Shown: in pieces, positions 14,967 to 23,954 of the stretch
Layout of the letters: each line of letters opens with the position of its first letter
How positions within the stretch are numbered: the stretch's first letter is position 1
Virus record (IMG/VR): IMGVR_UViG_3300049595_005520
Location: 1-37,296 of that record
Direction: 5' to 3' (one strand)
From: a virus
Length of the DNA stretch: 37,296 nucleotides
Program-made: the position numbers and the translations under genes
Notes under the pieces: model-generated
Told to the model about the DNA's origin: nothing
Database searches by the model: none
What the model saw: only the letters and a program-made list of their open reading frames with translations

Positions 14967-17657
14967 ATGGCAAACGACGTGATGACAGCGGCTTCAGGCC
15001 GCTGGAGGGACATCCTCGAGGTGTTGGCAGGGCTGCAAGCCGAGCAGCTCAGCAATCGCCACCAGCCCTGCCCCGCCTGTGGGGGCCGGGATCGCTACCG
15101 CTTTGACGACCGGGACGGCAACGGCTCCTGGTTCTGCAACCAGTGCGGTGGCAAAGACCATCTGGGCGGTGGGGGGACAGGCATGGATCTGCTGATGCGG
15201 GTGCGCAGCTGGAGCTTCCGGCAGGCCTGCGAAGAGGTAGAGCGCTATCTCGGTGTTGAGGCGCAGGGGAATGGTCGGCACCGGCCCCAGGTGGTGTCCA
15301 GCGGCAACGGCAGCGGAGGCAAGGTCCCTGCGGCCTCAGGACTCCCTGGCCACGCCACTCGGCCCTGGCGCCAGCCCGAGGTGCCGCCTGCTGACGCCGC
15401 GCCGCCAGAGCTGGAGCGGGGTGCGATCGCCCAGTGGTGTTATCGAGACGCCAGCGGCGCCCAGTTGTTCTGGATTCAGCGGCTCTGCCCTGGCCGCAGC
15501 GGCCGCAAGGGCTTTCTGCATCGGGTCTGGCTCGATGGCAGCTGGCACCGCCTCAGCCACCGCGATCCCTTCTCCTGCGAGTGGCCGGCGCCACGACCCC
15601 TCTACGGCCTGCCGGGGTTGGCCCAACGCCCAGAGGCCCCGGTGCTGGTGGTGGAGGGGGAGGGCACGGCAGATGCAGCCGCGCTGCTGTTCCCCGAGCA
15701 CGTGGTGATCAGCTGGGCCAACGGCACCAACGCCACCGCCAAGGCGGACTGGAGCCCGCTGGCGGGGCGGGCGGTGACGCTCTGGCCCGATGCCGACGCG
15801 CCGGGCCGCAAGGCCATGGCGCGGCTGGCCCCACTGTTGAGCGAGCAGGGCTGCACCGTCGCCTTCGTGGAGCCGCCTGCCGATCTGCCGCAGGGCTGGG
15901 ATCTGGCCGATGCCGACTGGAGCCAGGCGGAAGCAGCCGAGCATCTGCAGCAGTGGCTGCAGGCGCTGCCGGCTGCGGAAGGTGCCTCGAACCAGGACGC
16001 AGAAGCTGATCAGCAGGGGCCCACGTCCGCTGAGTCACCGGTAGGTGGTGGTGGCGGGGCGCCGTTCCAGTGCCTCGGCTACGACGGCGAGGCCAGCTAC
16101 TACCGCTCCGGCCGTACCGGGCAGGTGCTGCGCCTGGCCCGCTCTGCCCACACCGCCACCCACCTGATTGCCCTGGCGCCCCTGGCCCACTGGGAGACCC
16201 TTTACCCCAGCCGCACCGGCGTGAACTGGTCGGCGGTGGCCAGCGACCTGTACGAACGCTCCATCGCCGCGGGGCTGTTCACGCCCGATCGCATCCGCGG
16301 CCGCGGGGCCTGGTGGGATGACGGCCGGCCCCTGCTGCACCTGGGCGATCGGCTCGTCACCCCCGAGGGGGAGCACCTGATCACCACCCCCTTCCGCTCG
16401 CGCTACGTCTACCAGCGCATGCCGCGCCTCGATGGGCCGGGCGATGTCGAGCCGCTTTCAGTGAAAGAGGCGGCAGTGATCGTGAGCATCGCCAACCGCT
16501 TCCACTGGGATGTGCCCGCCTCCGGCACCCTGCTGGTGGGCTGGGTGGTGCTCGGGCCGATCTGCGGCTCGCTGCGCTGGCGGCCCCATGTGTGGCTCAC
16601 CGGCGGTGCGGGCTCCGGCAAGAGCGCGATCCTCGAGCGCTACATCACCCCCCTGCTAGGCGACTTTGCCTTGCCGGTCAGTGGCTCGACAACAGAAGCC
16701 GCGCTGCGCCAGTCGATCTGCTCCGACGCCATGCCGGTGGTGTTTGACGAGGCCGAGAGCAACGAGCGGCCAGATCAGCAGCGGATGCAGGGGATCCTGT
16801 CGCTGGCGCGGGTGGCCAGCAGCGAGAGCGGGGCCTCCCTGCTCAAGGGCTCTCCGAGCGGGGAGGTGAGCCGCTATCGGGTGCGCTCAATGTTCCTGCT
16901 CAGCTCCATCGCTACCGCCCTCAAGCAGGGTGCCGACCGCAGCCGCTTTGCCCAGCTCACCCTGCGCAACCCCGCCGAGCTGCCCAAGGGTGAGCGGGAG
17001 CAGCACTGGGCCTCGCTCGATCGAGACCTTGATCGCCACATCTCTGGCGAGCTGGGGCGCCGTCTGATCGCTCGCACCGTGGGCCTGATCCCGATGATCC
17101 GTCAGGCGGAAGGGGTGTTCAGCAGGGCGGCGGCGCGGCACTTCGACTCCCAGCGGCTGGGCGATCAGTACGGCACCTTGATGGCCGGGGCCTGGTCGCT
17201 GCTCAGCGATGTCGTCCCCACCCAGGAGGAGGCCGAGCAGTGCATTGCCTGCCACGACTGGGAGAGCTACAGCCAGAGCACCGAGCTCAGCGATGAGCAG
17301 CGCTGCATCCAGACGGTTCTGCAGCACCAGTTGCGGGTGGAGTGCGCTGATCGCAGCGTCACCCGCACGATCGGCGAACTGGTGGAGCTCGCTGCCCACC
17401 AGGCCCATGACCTGGAGATCAGCGCCGAGCTGGCTGCGCAGGCCCTGGCCCGCCAGGGATTGCGCCTGGAGCCGCTCCATCTGCTGGTGAGCAACACGGC
17501 CGAACCGATCGCCTACATCCTGCGGGAGACCGCTTGGGCCCATGGCTGGGCGGTGGTGCTGTTGCGCCTGGCCGGCGCTCAACGGCGCGGGCCGGTGCGC
17601 TTCTGCGGCGCCGGCATGGTCACGCGGGCGGTGGCGATTCCACTGGCGGTTCTCTGA
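14967..17657 (+). CDS. Phage primase-helicase with zinc ribbon and TOPRIM
   Basis: An 896-residue replication protein. It has a zinc ribbon with C35-x2-C38 and C57-x2-C60 (PCPACGGRDRYRF, WFCNQCGG). Next comes a TOPRIM-like primase region with VLVVEGEGTADAAALLFP near residue 225 and the metal-binding WPDADAPGRKA near 272. An acidic linker at about 330-360 leads to a P-loop ATPase with Walker A GGAGSGKSAI near 545 and Walker B MPVVFDEAE near 590, and helical C-terminal segments. The order primase then helicase is that of phage primase-helicases acting at the replication fork. Its 3' end is followed by a repeat-rich gap that could be the origin. Confidence 0.87.
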   Translation: MANDVMTAASGRWRDILEVLAGLQAEQLSNRHQPCPACGGRDRYRFDDRDGNGSWFCNQCGGKDHLGGGGTGMDLLMRVRSWSFRQACEEVERYLGVEAQGNGRHRPQVVSSGNGSGGKVPAASGLPGHATRPWRQPEVPPADAAPPELERGAIAQWCYRDASGAQLFWIQRLCPGRSGRKGFLHRVWLDGSWHRLSHRDPFSCEWPAPRPLYGLPGLAQRPEAPVLVVEGEGTADAAALLFPEHVVISWANGTNATAKADWSPLAGRAVTLWPDADAPGRKAMARLAPLLSEQGCTVAFVEPPADLPQGWDLADADWSQAEAAEHLQQWLQALPAAEGASNQDAEADQQGPTSAESPVGGGGGAPFQCLGYDGEASYYRSGRTGQVLRLARSAHTATHLIALAPLAHWETLYPSRTGVNWSAVASDLYERSIAAGLFTPDRIRGRGAWWDDGRPLLHLGDRLVTPEGEHLITTPFRSRYVYQRMPRLDGPGDVEPLSVKEAAVIVSIANRFHWDVPASGTLLVGWVVLGPICGSLRWRPHVWLTGGAGSGKSAILERYITPLLGDFALPVSGSTTEAALRQSICSDAMPVVFDEAESNERPDQQRMQGILSLARVASSESGASLLKGSPSGEVSRYRVRSMFLLSSIATALKQGADRSRFAQLTLRNPAELPKGEREQHWASLDRDLDRHISGELGRRLIARTVGLIPMIRQAEGVFSRAAARHFDSQRLGDQYGTLMAGAWSLLSDVVPTQEEAEQCIACHDWESYSQSTELSDEQRCIQTVLQHQLRVECADRSVTRTIGELVELAAHQAHDLEISAELAAQALARQGLRLEPLHLLVSNTAEPIAYILRETAWAHGWAVVLLRLAGAQRRGPVRFCGAGMVTRAVAIPLAVL

Positions 17658-17948
17658 GGTTCAGCGTCACAGCCATGACACCCCAAAATACCCCACCGTT
17701 ATGCCGAGATCGACTGCAGCGCAGACGATCACAGCGGCTGTAACGCTGTAACGCTTTTTGCCGGGGGAAGACACCCTCACACACACATAGGCACCCATGC
17801 ACACCTGCGTAAGGACACACTGCTGCTTGCTAATGCTTCTATTTATAGAAAGAGAGTTACAACGTCACAGGGTCTGCTCAATCCCTGCTCTGGAGCGAAT
17901 TTTCGGTTGTGACGCCAGCTGTCACAGCCCGTTGCAAGGGAAACGGCC
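17658..17948. other. Candidate prophage replication origin
   Basis: This 291-bp gap has at least four copies of a GTCACA core in either direction: CGTCACAG at 17665 and 17863, GTCACAG at 17921, and the inverse TTGTGACG at 17907. A variant, GATCACAG, is at 17727. The last two cores form the inverted repeat TGTGAC/GTCACA at 17908-17926. A tandem GCTGTAAC pair lies at 17737-17752, followed by CTTTTT. An AT-rich stretch at 17830-17860 (CTATTTATAGAAAG) stands out in a GC-rich region and includes a possible -10 TATAGA. Repeats plus an AT-rich unwinding segment beside the primase-helicase suggest an origin. An operator region for the next gene is the alternative. Confidence 0.4.
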
Positions 17949-18635
17949 ATGCTGACGACGACCTGGCTGGAGCCCATCCCCGGCCTCTGGCGGGATGAGG
18001 CGGCACACCGCTACTGGCTTGGGGATCACCTGTTCCCGGTATCGATCACGGGGGTGCTGGCCCACAGGTTGAGCGAGACCGCCAAGCGAGCGATCGAGGC
18101 CAAGCGGCCGATCTGGGAGCCCCGCGGCACCACCGTGCACGCGGCCCTGGAGCGCTACAGCCAGGCACGCTTCATGGTGGGCAAGAGCGCGGCCGATGCC
18201 CTGCTGGCCGTGGAGGCGTTGCCGGGCCATCACCCCTACCGGGACTGGATCCTGCCGCTGCTGCAGCTGCCGCTCTGGGATGAGGTGCGGGTGATCGCCA
18301 GTGAACGGCTCAGCTGCTGCCTGACCCGCAACGTGGCCGGGGCCTTTGACGGCGCCTACGTCTCCCCGGCCCTGAGCGAGCGGCGGGGGCATCAGGTGCG
18401 GGTGCTCTACGACCTCAAGACCCTCTCGGCCCACGGCCGGCCCTATTCCACCGCTGCCCAGCTTGGCGGCTACATGGTGCTCGAGGCCGCCCAGGGCAAC
18501 CACTACGAGCTGGGTCAGACAATCTGGAGCAAGCCCGGCGAGGCGTTCACCAGCACCTTCTACAGCCGTGAGCAGTGTCTGAGCGCCTGGGCTGCGGCCT
18601 GGAGTTGCTACTGCCTGGCTCGCAGGCCCTTCTGA
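17949..18635 (+). CDS. PD-(D/E)XK exonuclease-like phage protein
   Basis: A 228-residue protein with the RecB/Cas4-like PD-(D/E)XK nuclease layout: GTTVHAALERY near residue 58, the metal-binding Asp in AGAFDGAY near 130, and the D-x-K motif in VLYDLKTLSAHG near 154, with QLGGYMVLEA completing the core. Many phages carry such a nuclease in the replication module for recombination or for degrading host DNA. AAGGG lies before the ATG. It follows the candidate origin and precedes the packaging genes. Confidence 0.82.
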   Translation: MLTTTWLEPIPGLWRDEAAHRYWLGDHLFPVSITGVLAHRLSETAKRAIEAKRPIWEPRGTTVHAALERYSQARFMVGKSAADALLAVEALPGHHPYRDWILPLLQLPLWDEVRVIASERLSCCLTRNVAGAFDGAYVSPALSERRGHQVRVLYDLKTLSAHGRPYSTAAQLGGYMVLEAAQGNHYELGQTIWSKPGEAFTSTFYSREQCLSAWAAAWSCYCLARRPF

Positions 18636-18750
18636 TCAGCAGCCAAAACCATTAGGAACTAACAGCCCCTGTGATTGCGGCTCTTAGTACAGAGCCCATA
18701 CAGTGAAGCCCTGGCGGGCTCTGGTCTGCTGGCCTCTGAATCCCCTGGCC
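18636..18750. other. Short gap between replication and packaging modules
   Basis: This gap holds a small hairpin AGCCC/GGGCT around 18708-18721 without a T-run. An upstream in-frame codon at 18703 exists, but its residues do not look coding. I see no clear promoter. Confidence 0.25.
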
Positions 18751-19137
18751 ATGGTGATGTCTGCTGCCCTTGTTGAAGTTGCTGCTGCGCCCTCAGGAGC
18801 GCCGGATCCGGCGGGCGCCATCGATGCGCTGCTGGATGCGGTGACCGCGATCAAGGTCCAGCAGAAGCAGCTGGAGCAGCAGCTCGAACCGCTGCTCGAC
18901 TCCCTCGGCGAAGCGATGGCGGCCGGCCAGCTGGACCCCTCCTTCTCTCACAACGACTGGTCTTTTGCCCACAGCTCCGGCCGGCTGAGCTACGAGTTCC
19001 CGGCGGCGGTGCAGCAGATCGAGCAGCAGCTCAAGGCCGCCAAGGAGAGCGCCATCCAGCAGGGCAGCGCCACCGAGAAGCGTGGCAAGCCCTTCTGGAC
19101 CATCCGCCCCCCGAAGGCCCAGGACCAGCCGTTCTGA
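18751..19137 (+). CDS. Helical phage protein of unknown function
   Basis: A 128-residue protein starting at MVMSAALVEVAAA; the upstream in-frame start at 18703 is less likely. Two helical stretches are visible: AIDALLDAVTAIKVQQKQLEQQLE with coiled-coil spacing, and AAVQQIEQQLKAAKESAIQQ. Between them sits a short strand-rich segment containing DWSFAHSSGRLSYEFP. The end FWTIRPPK resembles the tail of phage proteins near Gp157/DUF1351-type recombination genes, though this is only a pattern impression. It lies 4 bp before the small terminase. Confidence 0.6.
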   Translation: MVMSAALVEVAAAPSGAPDPAGAIDALLDAVTAIKVQQKQLEQQLEPLLDSLGEAMAAGQLDPSFSHNDWSFAHSSGRLSYEFPAAVQQIEQQLKAAKESAIQQGSATEKRGKPFWTIRPPKAQDQPF

Positions 19138-19141
19138 GCCG

Positions 19142-19663
19142 ATGCCGCAGCGTGCCCACGCCTTGCCTCCTGCTGATCCTGTAGAGGAGCTGCGCGCAGC
19201 GGCCTGCGCGGAGGACGACAACGGCAAGCCGCTGTATGAGCCCACCGATCCGGCTCGGCCGATCGGGCATGCCAATCCGCCCAGGCGCCCCCGGGGAAAG
19301 GCGGCCCAGCCATCACAGCGGCCCTCGCGCCTGGAGGTGGAGCGCAGGGTTGCGGAAGCGCAGCTATGGATCGCCCAGCGAATCCCGCTGGTGCTGATCG
19401 TCGAAAAAGCTCGTGAAAGTTGGGGGGTCACTAACACCCAGACGGTCAATCGCTACCTCAACCTCGCCCGCGAGCGGATGGTGGAGGAGTTGATCAACGA
19501 TCGCCGCCGTCACCAGGCCGAGCAGATCTTCGCCATCAATGAATGCGCCCGCCGGGCGATGGATGCCGAGCAGTTTTCTGCTGCTGTCGGCGCCTTCCGG
19601 GTGATCGCTGAGATCGGCGGCCTGCTGCGGGCACCGATCAAGCCACCGGATCCGAGGGCATGA
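19142..19663 (+). CDS. Probable terminase small subunit
   Basis: A 173-residue protein. The start at 19142 (MPQRAHALPP) lies 4 bp after the previous stop, and the longer frame to 19082 overlaps it. A disordered N-terminus (residues 1-75, Pro/Arg-rich) is followed by an HTH-like region: RRVAEAQLWIAQRIPLVLIV, then WGVTNTQTVNRYLNLARERM. Helices typical of oligomerising small terminases follow (RHQAEQIFAINECARRAM). It overlaps the large terminase start by 4 bp. Identification rests on the HTH and on position, since small terminases diverge quickly. Confidence 0.72.
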   Translation: MPQRAHALPPADPVEELRAAACAEDDNGKPLYEPTDPARPIGHANPPRRPRGKAAQPSQRPSRLEVERRVAEAQLWIAQRIPLVLIVEKARESWGVTNTQTVNRYLNLARERMVEELINDRRRHQAEQIFAINECARRAMDAEQFSAAVGAFRVIAEIGGLLRAPIKPPDPRA

Positions 19664-21318
19664 GGGTGACCACCCCTGACACTGCGATGCCAGCACCAGT
19701 GCTCACGCCACATCCCCCTGCAGAAGGCGGCCTGCTGCTAAGCGAGCTCGACCCCTGGGGCGATGGCGGTCTGCTCCACCTCCCCACAACCACCACAGCC
19801 GAGCCATCCGCACCCCAGAGCCTGAGCAACTTCATCGCCGAGGCCTACCCCCGCTACGGCTTCCACCGCTGGGCTGAGGTGCTGATTGATCTGCTCCAGC
19901 AAGTGGCCGATGGCCAGCTCAGCCGGCTGATCGTCACCTGCCCTCCCCGGCTGGGAAAAAGTCTCCTGGTCTCCAAGCTGTTCCCGGCTTACTTCCTGCA
20001 GCGCTACCCGCATCTCTTCGCGGCGATTGCCTCGTATTCAGCCGAGCTGGCTTACGCCCACTCCCGAGAAGCGCGCCACTTTTACCGGGTGACCGGCCAC
20101 CAGTTGGCCCGCGATTCGGCGGCCGTCGGCAACTGGCTGACGCGCCAGCGCGGTGGCTGCATTGCTGCTGGTGTGGATGGCCCGTTCACTGGAAAGGGCT
20201 ACAGCCTGGGGATCATCGATGACCCCTACAAGGGGCCAGGCGATGCGGCTTCTCCGGCGCTCCGACAGAAGCTGATCGACTGGCTGCGCTCGGTGTGGCT
20301 CACCCGGGCTGAACCGGCAATGGTGCTTGGACCAAACGGCAGCGAGCAGCCAAACCTCTCAGCCCAGGTGGTGGTGCTCACCCGCTGGGACCACCAGGAC
20401 GTGATCGGCTGGCTGTACGAGCAAGAGCTGGGCGAGGCGCCGCAGCAGTGGACCGTGCTCGATCTGCCCGCCATCGCCGAGGACCCAACTGAACGACCTC
20501 AGCTGCCGCACACCTGCACCTTGATCCCGGACTGGCGCAAGCAGGGAGAAGCCCTTTGCCCGGAGCGCTTCCCGTTGCCGGAACTGCTCAAAATCCGCGC
20601 TCGCCTTGGTGCCTACTGGTGGGCGGCGCTGTACCAGCAGCGGCCCAGTCCGGCCAGCGGCTCGATCTTCCTGCGCCAGTGGATCCGGCCGCCCTTTCCG
20701 CGCGAAGCAACAGGAGCGGCCACTGGCCGCCAGCGGCAGTACGCCCTGCTGGCCCTCTCCTGTGACCTGTCGTTCAAGGGGGAGGCGGAGAGCGACTACT
20801 GCGGCTTCTGCCTGGTGGGCCTGCTGGCACCACCGCCTAGGACGATCAACCCGCGCAGCGGTGAACCCGAGAGGCCGCTGCAGTGCACCGCCTTGGAGAT
20901 GGAAGTGCTCTGGGCTGCCCGGCACCGCTTTGGTCTGCCGGAGGTGATCCGCTTCCTGCTGGGCTGCCTGCAGGCCCTGGAGCAGCAGGGCCTACGGCCC
21001 AACGCGGTGCTGATCGAGGACGCCGCCAACGGCCCGGCTGTGCTGCAGACCCTCCGGCGCCGCGTGCCGGGAATGCTGCCGATCACCGCCCGCGGCAGCA
21101 AGGAAACCCGCGCTCATGCCGTCGCCCCCCTGGTGGAAGCAGGACAGGTCCGTTTCCATCACCGCGCTCAGCCGCTGGTGGAAGAAGCGATCCGCTTCCC
21201 CAAGGGCAGCAAGGACCTGGTGGATGCCTTCTGCCACGGCGCCCTCTGGCTGGAGGGCCGTTATTGGAAGGCGCAGGGCATCCAGCCGTTGGTGACGCCG
21301 CTGCTTGTGAGCCGGTGA
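19660..21318 (+). CDS. terL: Terminase large subunit
   Basis: A 552-residue packaging motor. ATPase domain: Walker A CPPRLGKSLLVSK (about 94-102), Walker B LGIIDDPYKG (about 182), and coupling motif VVVLTRWDHQDV. RNase H-like nuclease: first acidic SCDLSFKGEAESDY (about 367-378), second LIEDAANGPAV (about 450), and third near KGSKDLVDAFCHGA (about 518). It cuts concatemeric genomes and pumps them into the prohead through the portal encoded at 24177. Between the terminase and the portal lie the sigma factor and an inserted cargo locus, which is unusual spacing. Confidence 0.93.
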   Translation: MRVTTPDTAMPAPVLTPHPPAEGGLLLSELDPWGDGGLLHLPTTTTAEPSAPQSLSNFIAEAYPRYGFHRWAEVLIDLLQQVADGQLSRLIVTCPPRLGKSLLVSKLFPAYFLQRYPHLFAAIASYSAELAYAHSREARHFYRVTGHQLARDSAAVGNWLTRQRGGCIAAGVDGPFTGKGYSLGIIDDPYKGPGDAASPALRQKLIDWLRSVWLTRAEPAMVLGPNGSEQPNLSAQVVVLTRWDHQDVIGWLYEQELGEAPQQWTVLDLPAIAEDPTERPQLPHTCTLIPDWRKQGEALCPERFPLPELLKIRARLGAYWWAALYQQRPSPASGSIFLRQWIRPPFPREATGAATGRQRQYALLALSCDLSFKGEAESDYCGFCLVGLLAPPPRTINPRSGEPERPLQCTALEMEVLWAARHRFGLPEVIRFLLGCLQALEQQGLRPNAVLIEDAANGPAVLQTLRRRVPGMLPITARGSKETRAHAVAPLVEAGQVRFHHRAQPLVEEAIRFPKGSKDLVDAFCHGALWLEGRYWKAQGIQPLVTPLLVSR

Positions 21319-21337
21319 GCGGGGAGGAAAGAAAACG

Positions 21338-22021
21338 ATGACGGGTGCAGTGATGGCAGCGCCTAAGCAGCTGCCCCAGCAGGCGCAGGTGGAAGGGCAA
21401 CCGGGTGTGCTTCAGCTGTCGCTGCCGATCAAGGTCGTGCTGGTCGGGACTCCTGCCGGTGCGATGCGGATGCTGCGGCAACGCCGCTACCGACGGCCGG
21501 CCTGTTGCGCGCGAGCAGGACAGCTGGAGATCAACTGGGCAGAGCCTGCGCGGCATCCGCCCAGGAACCCGGCCCGACAGACTCCGCGCTGCAGGCCACG
21601 GCGTCAGCGCCCCGTGCGGCCCCATGCCGCTGCTGATGCCCTGGCGCTGGAGCACCGGGATCTGGCGGAGAAGATCGCCGGCAACTTCGCTCGCCGCACT
21701 GTTCATCAGAAGGAGGACTTGCTGCAGCTGGCGATGATCGGGCTTATCAAAGCGGCGCGTCGCTACGACCCCTCACGGGGCCCCTTTCGGCCCTATGGCC
21801 GCACTTACGCCAACGGCGAGATCACCCACTTTCTGCGGGACAACGGGTTCCTGCTGAAGGTGCCGCCGACGTGGCGCGAGCTGCATGCGCGGGGACAGCG
21901 GTTGCTGACATCAGGAGTAGGCGTGGGTGAGATGCTGGAGCGGTTAGGGATCTGCCGCGGGCAGTGGATTCAGATAGCGGACGCCTGCTCAGTACGGGTG
22001 GTTGCTTTTCCTGTTGATTGA
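21338..22021 (+). CDS. Sigma-70 region-2 protein lacking region 4
   Basis: A 227-residue protein preceded by GAGGAAAG. Residues 1-95 are basic and low in complexity. Residues about 98-165 are a good sigma region 2: HRDLAEKIAGNFARRTVHQ, EDLLQLAMIGLIKAARRYDP, then YGRTYANGEITHFLRDNG. A region-3-like helix pair follows (WRELHARGQRLL, then VGEMLERLGICRGQWIQ), and the protein ends at FPVD. There is no region 4, so -35 recognition is missing. Similar short sigma-like proteins occur in picocyanobacteria. In the phage it may redirect host polymerase to late genes with -10-only promoters. The cargo insert begins after it, so C-terminal truncation is an alternative. Confidence 0.8.
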   Translation: MTGAVMAAPKQLPQQAQVEGQPGVLQLSLPIKVVLVGTPAGAMRMLRQRRYRRPACCARAGQLEINWAEPARHPPRNPARQTPRCRPRRQRPVRPHAAADALALEHRDLAEKIAGNFARRTVHQKEDLLQLAMIGLIKAARRYDPSRGPFRPYGRTYANGEITHFLRDNGFLLKVPPTWRELHARGQRLLTSGVGVGEMLERLGICRGQWIQIADACSVRVVAFPVD

Positions 22022-22109
22022 ACATTTGGCACCACCTAACAGCAAATAGGTTGAGAGACTTAAATCATCCTTGTATTGACAGTTCAGGTCGATGGCAGTG
22101 TTAGTTGGC

Positions 22110-22892
22110 TCACTTCTGATTCCTCCACTTTTCGATCAGATTGACGAGTTGTTTGGCGAAACGACTGGCTTTCTCAGGCGTGTTGCAGTCCTCCGCCTTT
22201 ACACGCTCTACCCGCACTCCCTCGTCTTGAAATGGCTTGAGCCGATAGTGTGCGTCGGCTGGGGTTTCCTTGTGGTATGACGATCCATCAACCTCCACAA
22301 AAACTACTACACCATCCTTCATCAATACGAAATCAGGTTCAACACGCGAGAACTTCACGCCACCACGCACAAAGACTGGTAGAGGAGCAAAAGGAATTCC
22401 CGTTGCTTTTAGCGCCTTGTAGACTTCTATTTCAGGTGGAGACCGGAAGAACAACCCGTCATGCTGAAGCGCAGCTGGATTTGAACTATGGCCACGCCCT
22501 TGGTTTGTTAATACATCTTCAGATCCGCCGATAAGGAGACGCTTTCTCCAGTCAGGATCTCGAATTTCGCGTGGCTTGATTACCGAGTGAATCCAGACGC
22601 CACGTTCCGGAAGAAATGGACTAATCACATCGTCAATGAAACTTTGTAGTTCCTTACGCTTGTCATCACCTAGATCAAGAAAGTCTGAAAATGCAACTAA
22701 AATCTGGCGTTCCCAGACATCAGTTCCTCCATCCCAGTTGTCATAGCCGACAATATCGAGGCTGCCGTGTGCACTAGCGATGAGCCTGGCATCGGAAGTG
22801 CGGCCATTGGCAATCAGTGCGTGGCTACTTGCAGCAAGCGCGCTCTCTGAGTTAATTGGCGGCTTCTGTTTCTCCATGAGGTTGTCTTTCAT
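22110..22892 (-). CDS. DUF559/Vsr-like restriction endonuclease-fold protein
   Basis: A 260-residue protein. The C-terminal third has a nuclease core: an acidic residue in RSPPEIEVYKALKATG (about 150), then FSRVEPDFVLMKDGV and VVFVEVDGSSYHKE (about 190-215). This is the E...PD...E-x-D...H pattern of DUF559/Vsr-like PD-(D/E)XK proteins. The N-terminal 130 residues (DIVGYDNWDGGTDVWERQILVA region) may be a sensing or specificity domain I do not recognise. GC is much lower than in the flanking phage genes, and it runs against them. It follows the HEPN-like gene by 81 bp on the same strand, so the pair is probably one cargo operon, plausibly for phage defence. Confidence 0.65.
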   Translation of the reverse strand: MKDNLMEKQKPPINSESALAASSHALIANGRTSDARLIASAHGSLDIVGYDNWDGGTDVWERQILVAFSDFLDLGDDKRKELQSFIDDVISPFLPERGVWIHSVIKPREIRDPDWRKRLLIGGSEDVLTNQGRGHSSNPAALQHDGLFFRSPPEIEVYKALKATGIPFAPLPVFVRGGVKFSRVEPDFVLMKDGVVVFVEVDGSSYHKETPADAHYRLKPFQDEGVRVERVKAEDCNTPEKASRFAKQLVNLIEKWRNQK

Positions 22893-22973
22893 GAGCTCGA
22901 TCCAACGCTCAAGATCGGAGGCGGGTACCAGCTTAGGCGTGGAAAGTCTAGGCTACCGCCTGAGCGTTGGATA

Positions 22974-23864
22974 TCAAGACCAAGGCAGGTTATCAATATG
23001 AACATGCGAGCCTAATAGCTGATCAATTGTAGCCTTGTGTGCAGTCAGTAGCGGCACATGATCATTCCGGTGAAGTGAACCAAGGTAGACTGCTATCTGT
23101 TGCAATAGCCATTCGGTAAAGCCCTCGGCTTCCTCTTTCAGAAACTCACGAACAATCAGACCAGTGTGCTCATTAGAGGGGTCGATTACTTCTCCTTGAG
23201 CCGTACTAAAGCCATACAGTTGAAACTTGGTGGAGTCGCTTGAGGTGACAAAACCTTGGTTATTAGATAGCGTATGTCGTATTTGGAAGATGCCTCGGAG
23301 TGCCTTAATCCGCGATCTCGGATATCGCCCTTGGAGATTATCCGGTTGATATCTCCTTTCCCCTATGAGCATGCTTGTCGCATCATCAACAGCACTAAGG
23401 CTATGAAACAATTGATGCTCAAACAAAAGAGCTTCAATGCCCTGAGAGAAATTCTCTGCCCACAATACCTTTGCGTCAATCGAGCCCTTAATTTTGCTAG
23501 CAGGTATGTAGGGTCTTAGCGACTTTGCAAGTGCAACCAACGATCTTTTGAAAAAGACCTCAAATGCGTTGATGGCCTCAAGAAGTGTCTGCTGCTCAGC
23601 ATACCATCTATACTTTCGGTAGGTTTTATCTTTTGGCCCCCTGCTGTTCGGGTTGAGTTTACGATTTGCTTCTTGAAGAGACTCGTGTCTGCTGATGATC
23701 CACCGAAGAAAGCTTCGTTGATGTCTCAGCTGATTCTTGAATTCATTTAAAGCGCTTAAATGTGCGTGTCGAGAAAGATGCTGAATATCAGCAGCTGAAG
23801 TGGTCGCAATAGATGACCTATTCTCAAATGGAACTATGTTTGAAGAGCCTGCGGGTCTTGCCAT
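22974..23864 (-). CDS. HEPN-like protein, candidate abortive-infection component
   Basis: A 296-residue, mostly helical protein. Long helices span residues about 30-125 (ALNEFKNQLRHQRSFLRWI, then EQQTLLEAINAFEVFFKR). Near residue 190-215 it has GIFQIRHTLSNNQGFVTSSD, which resembles the Rx4-6H stretch of MAE_28990-type HEPN proteins (commonly R-H-x-x-x-H-N-x-G). Here the expected His is Asn, one base away. The C-terminal helices include IVREFLKEEAEGFTEWLLQQ. HEPN proteins are often RNases of defence and toxin systems. It is the first gene of the low-GC cargo pair with the DUF559-like nuclease. The assignment is tentative and catalysis may be lost. Confidence 0.5.
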   Translation of the reverse strand: MARPAGSSNIVPFENRSSIATTSAADIQHLSRHAHLSALNEFKNQLRHQRSFLRWIISRHESLQEANRKLNPNSRGPKDKTYRKYRWYAEQQTLLEAINAFEVFFKRSLVALAKSLRPYIPASKIKGSIDAKVLWAENFSQGIEALLFEHQLFHSLSAVDDATSMLIGERRYQPDNLQGRYPRSRIKALRGIFQIRHTLSNNQGFVTSSDSTKFQLYGFSTAQGEVIDPSNEHTGLIVREFLKEEAEGFTEWLLQQIAVYLGSLHRNDHVPLLTAHKATIDQLLGSHVHIDNLPWS

Positions 23865-23954
23865 CCGAATAGTCTATGAGTAGATCCAGCGCTATATAGC
23901 CTGATCCTCGCTAAAAGATAGCCAGGCCATATGTGATCCGAATAAAAACACAAA

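Noticed and set aside
17908-17926. A CRP-type site (TGTGA...TCACA)
   Set aside because: The spacing between half-sites is 9 nt, not the 6 nt of CRP/SyCRP1 sites. It fits better as part of the GTCACA repeat set.
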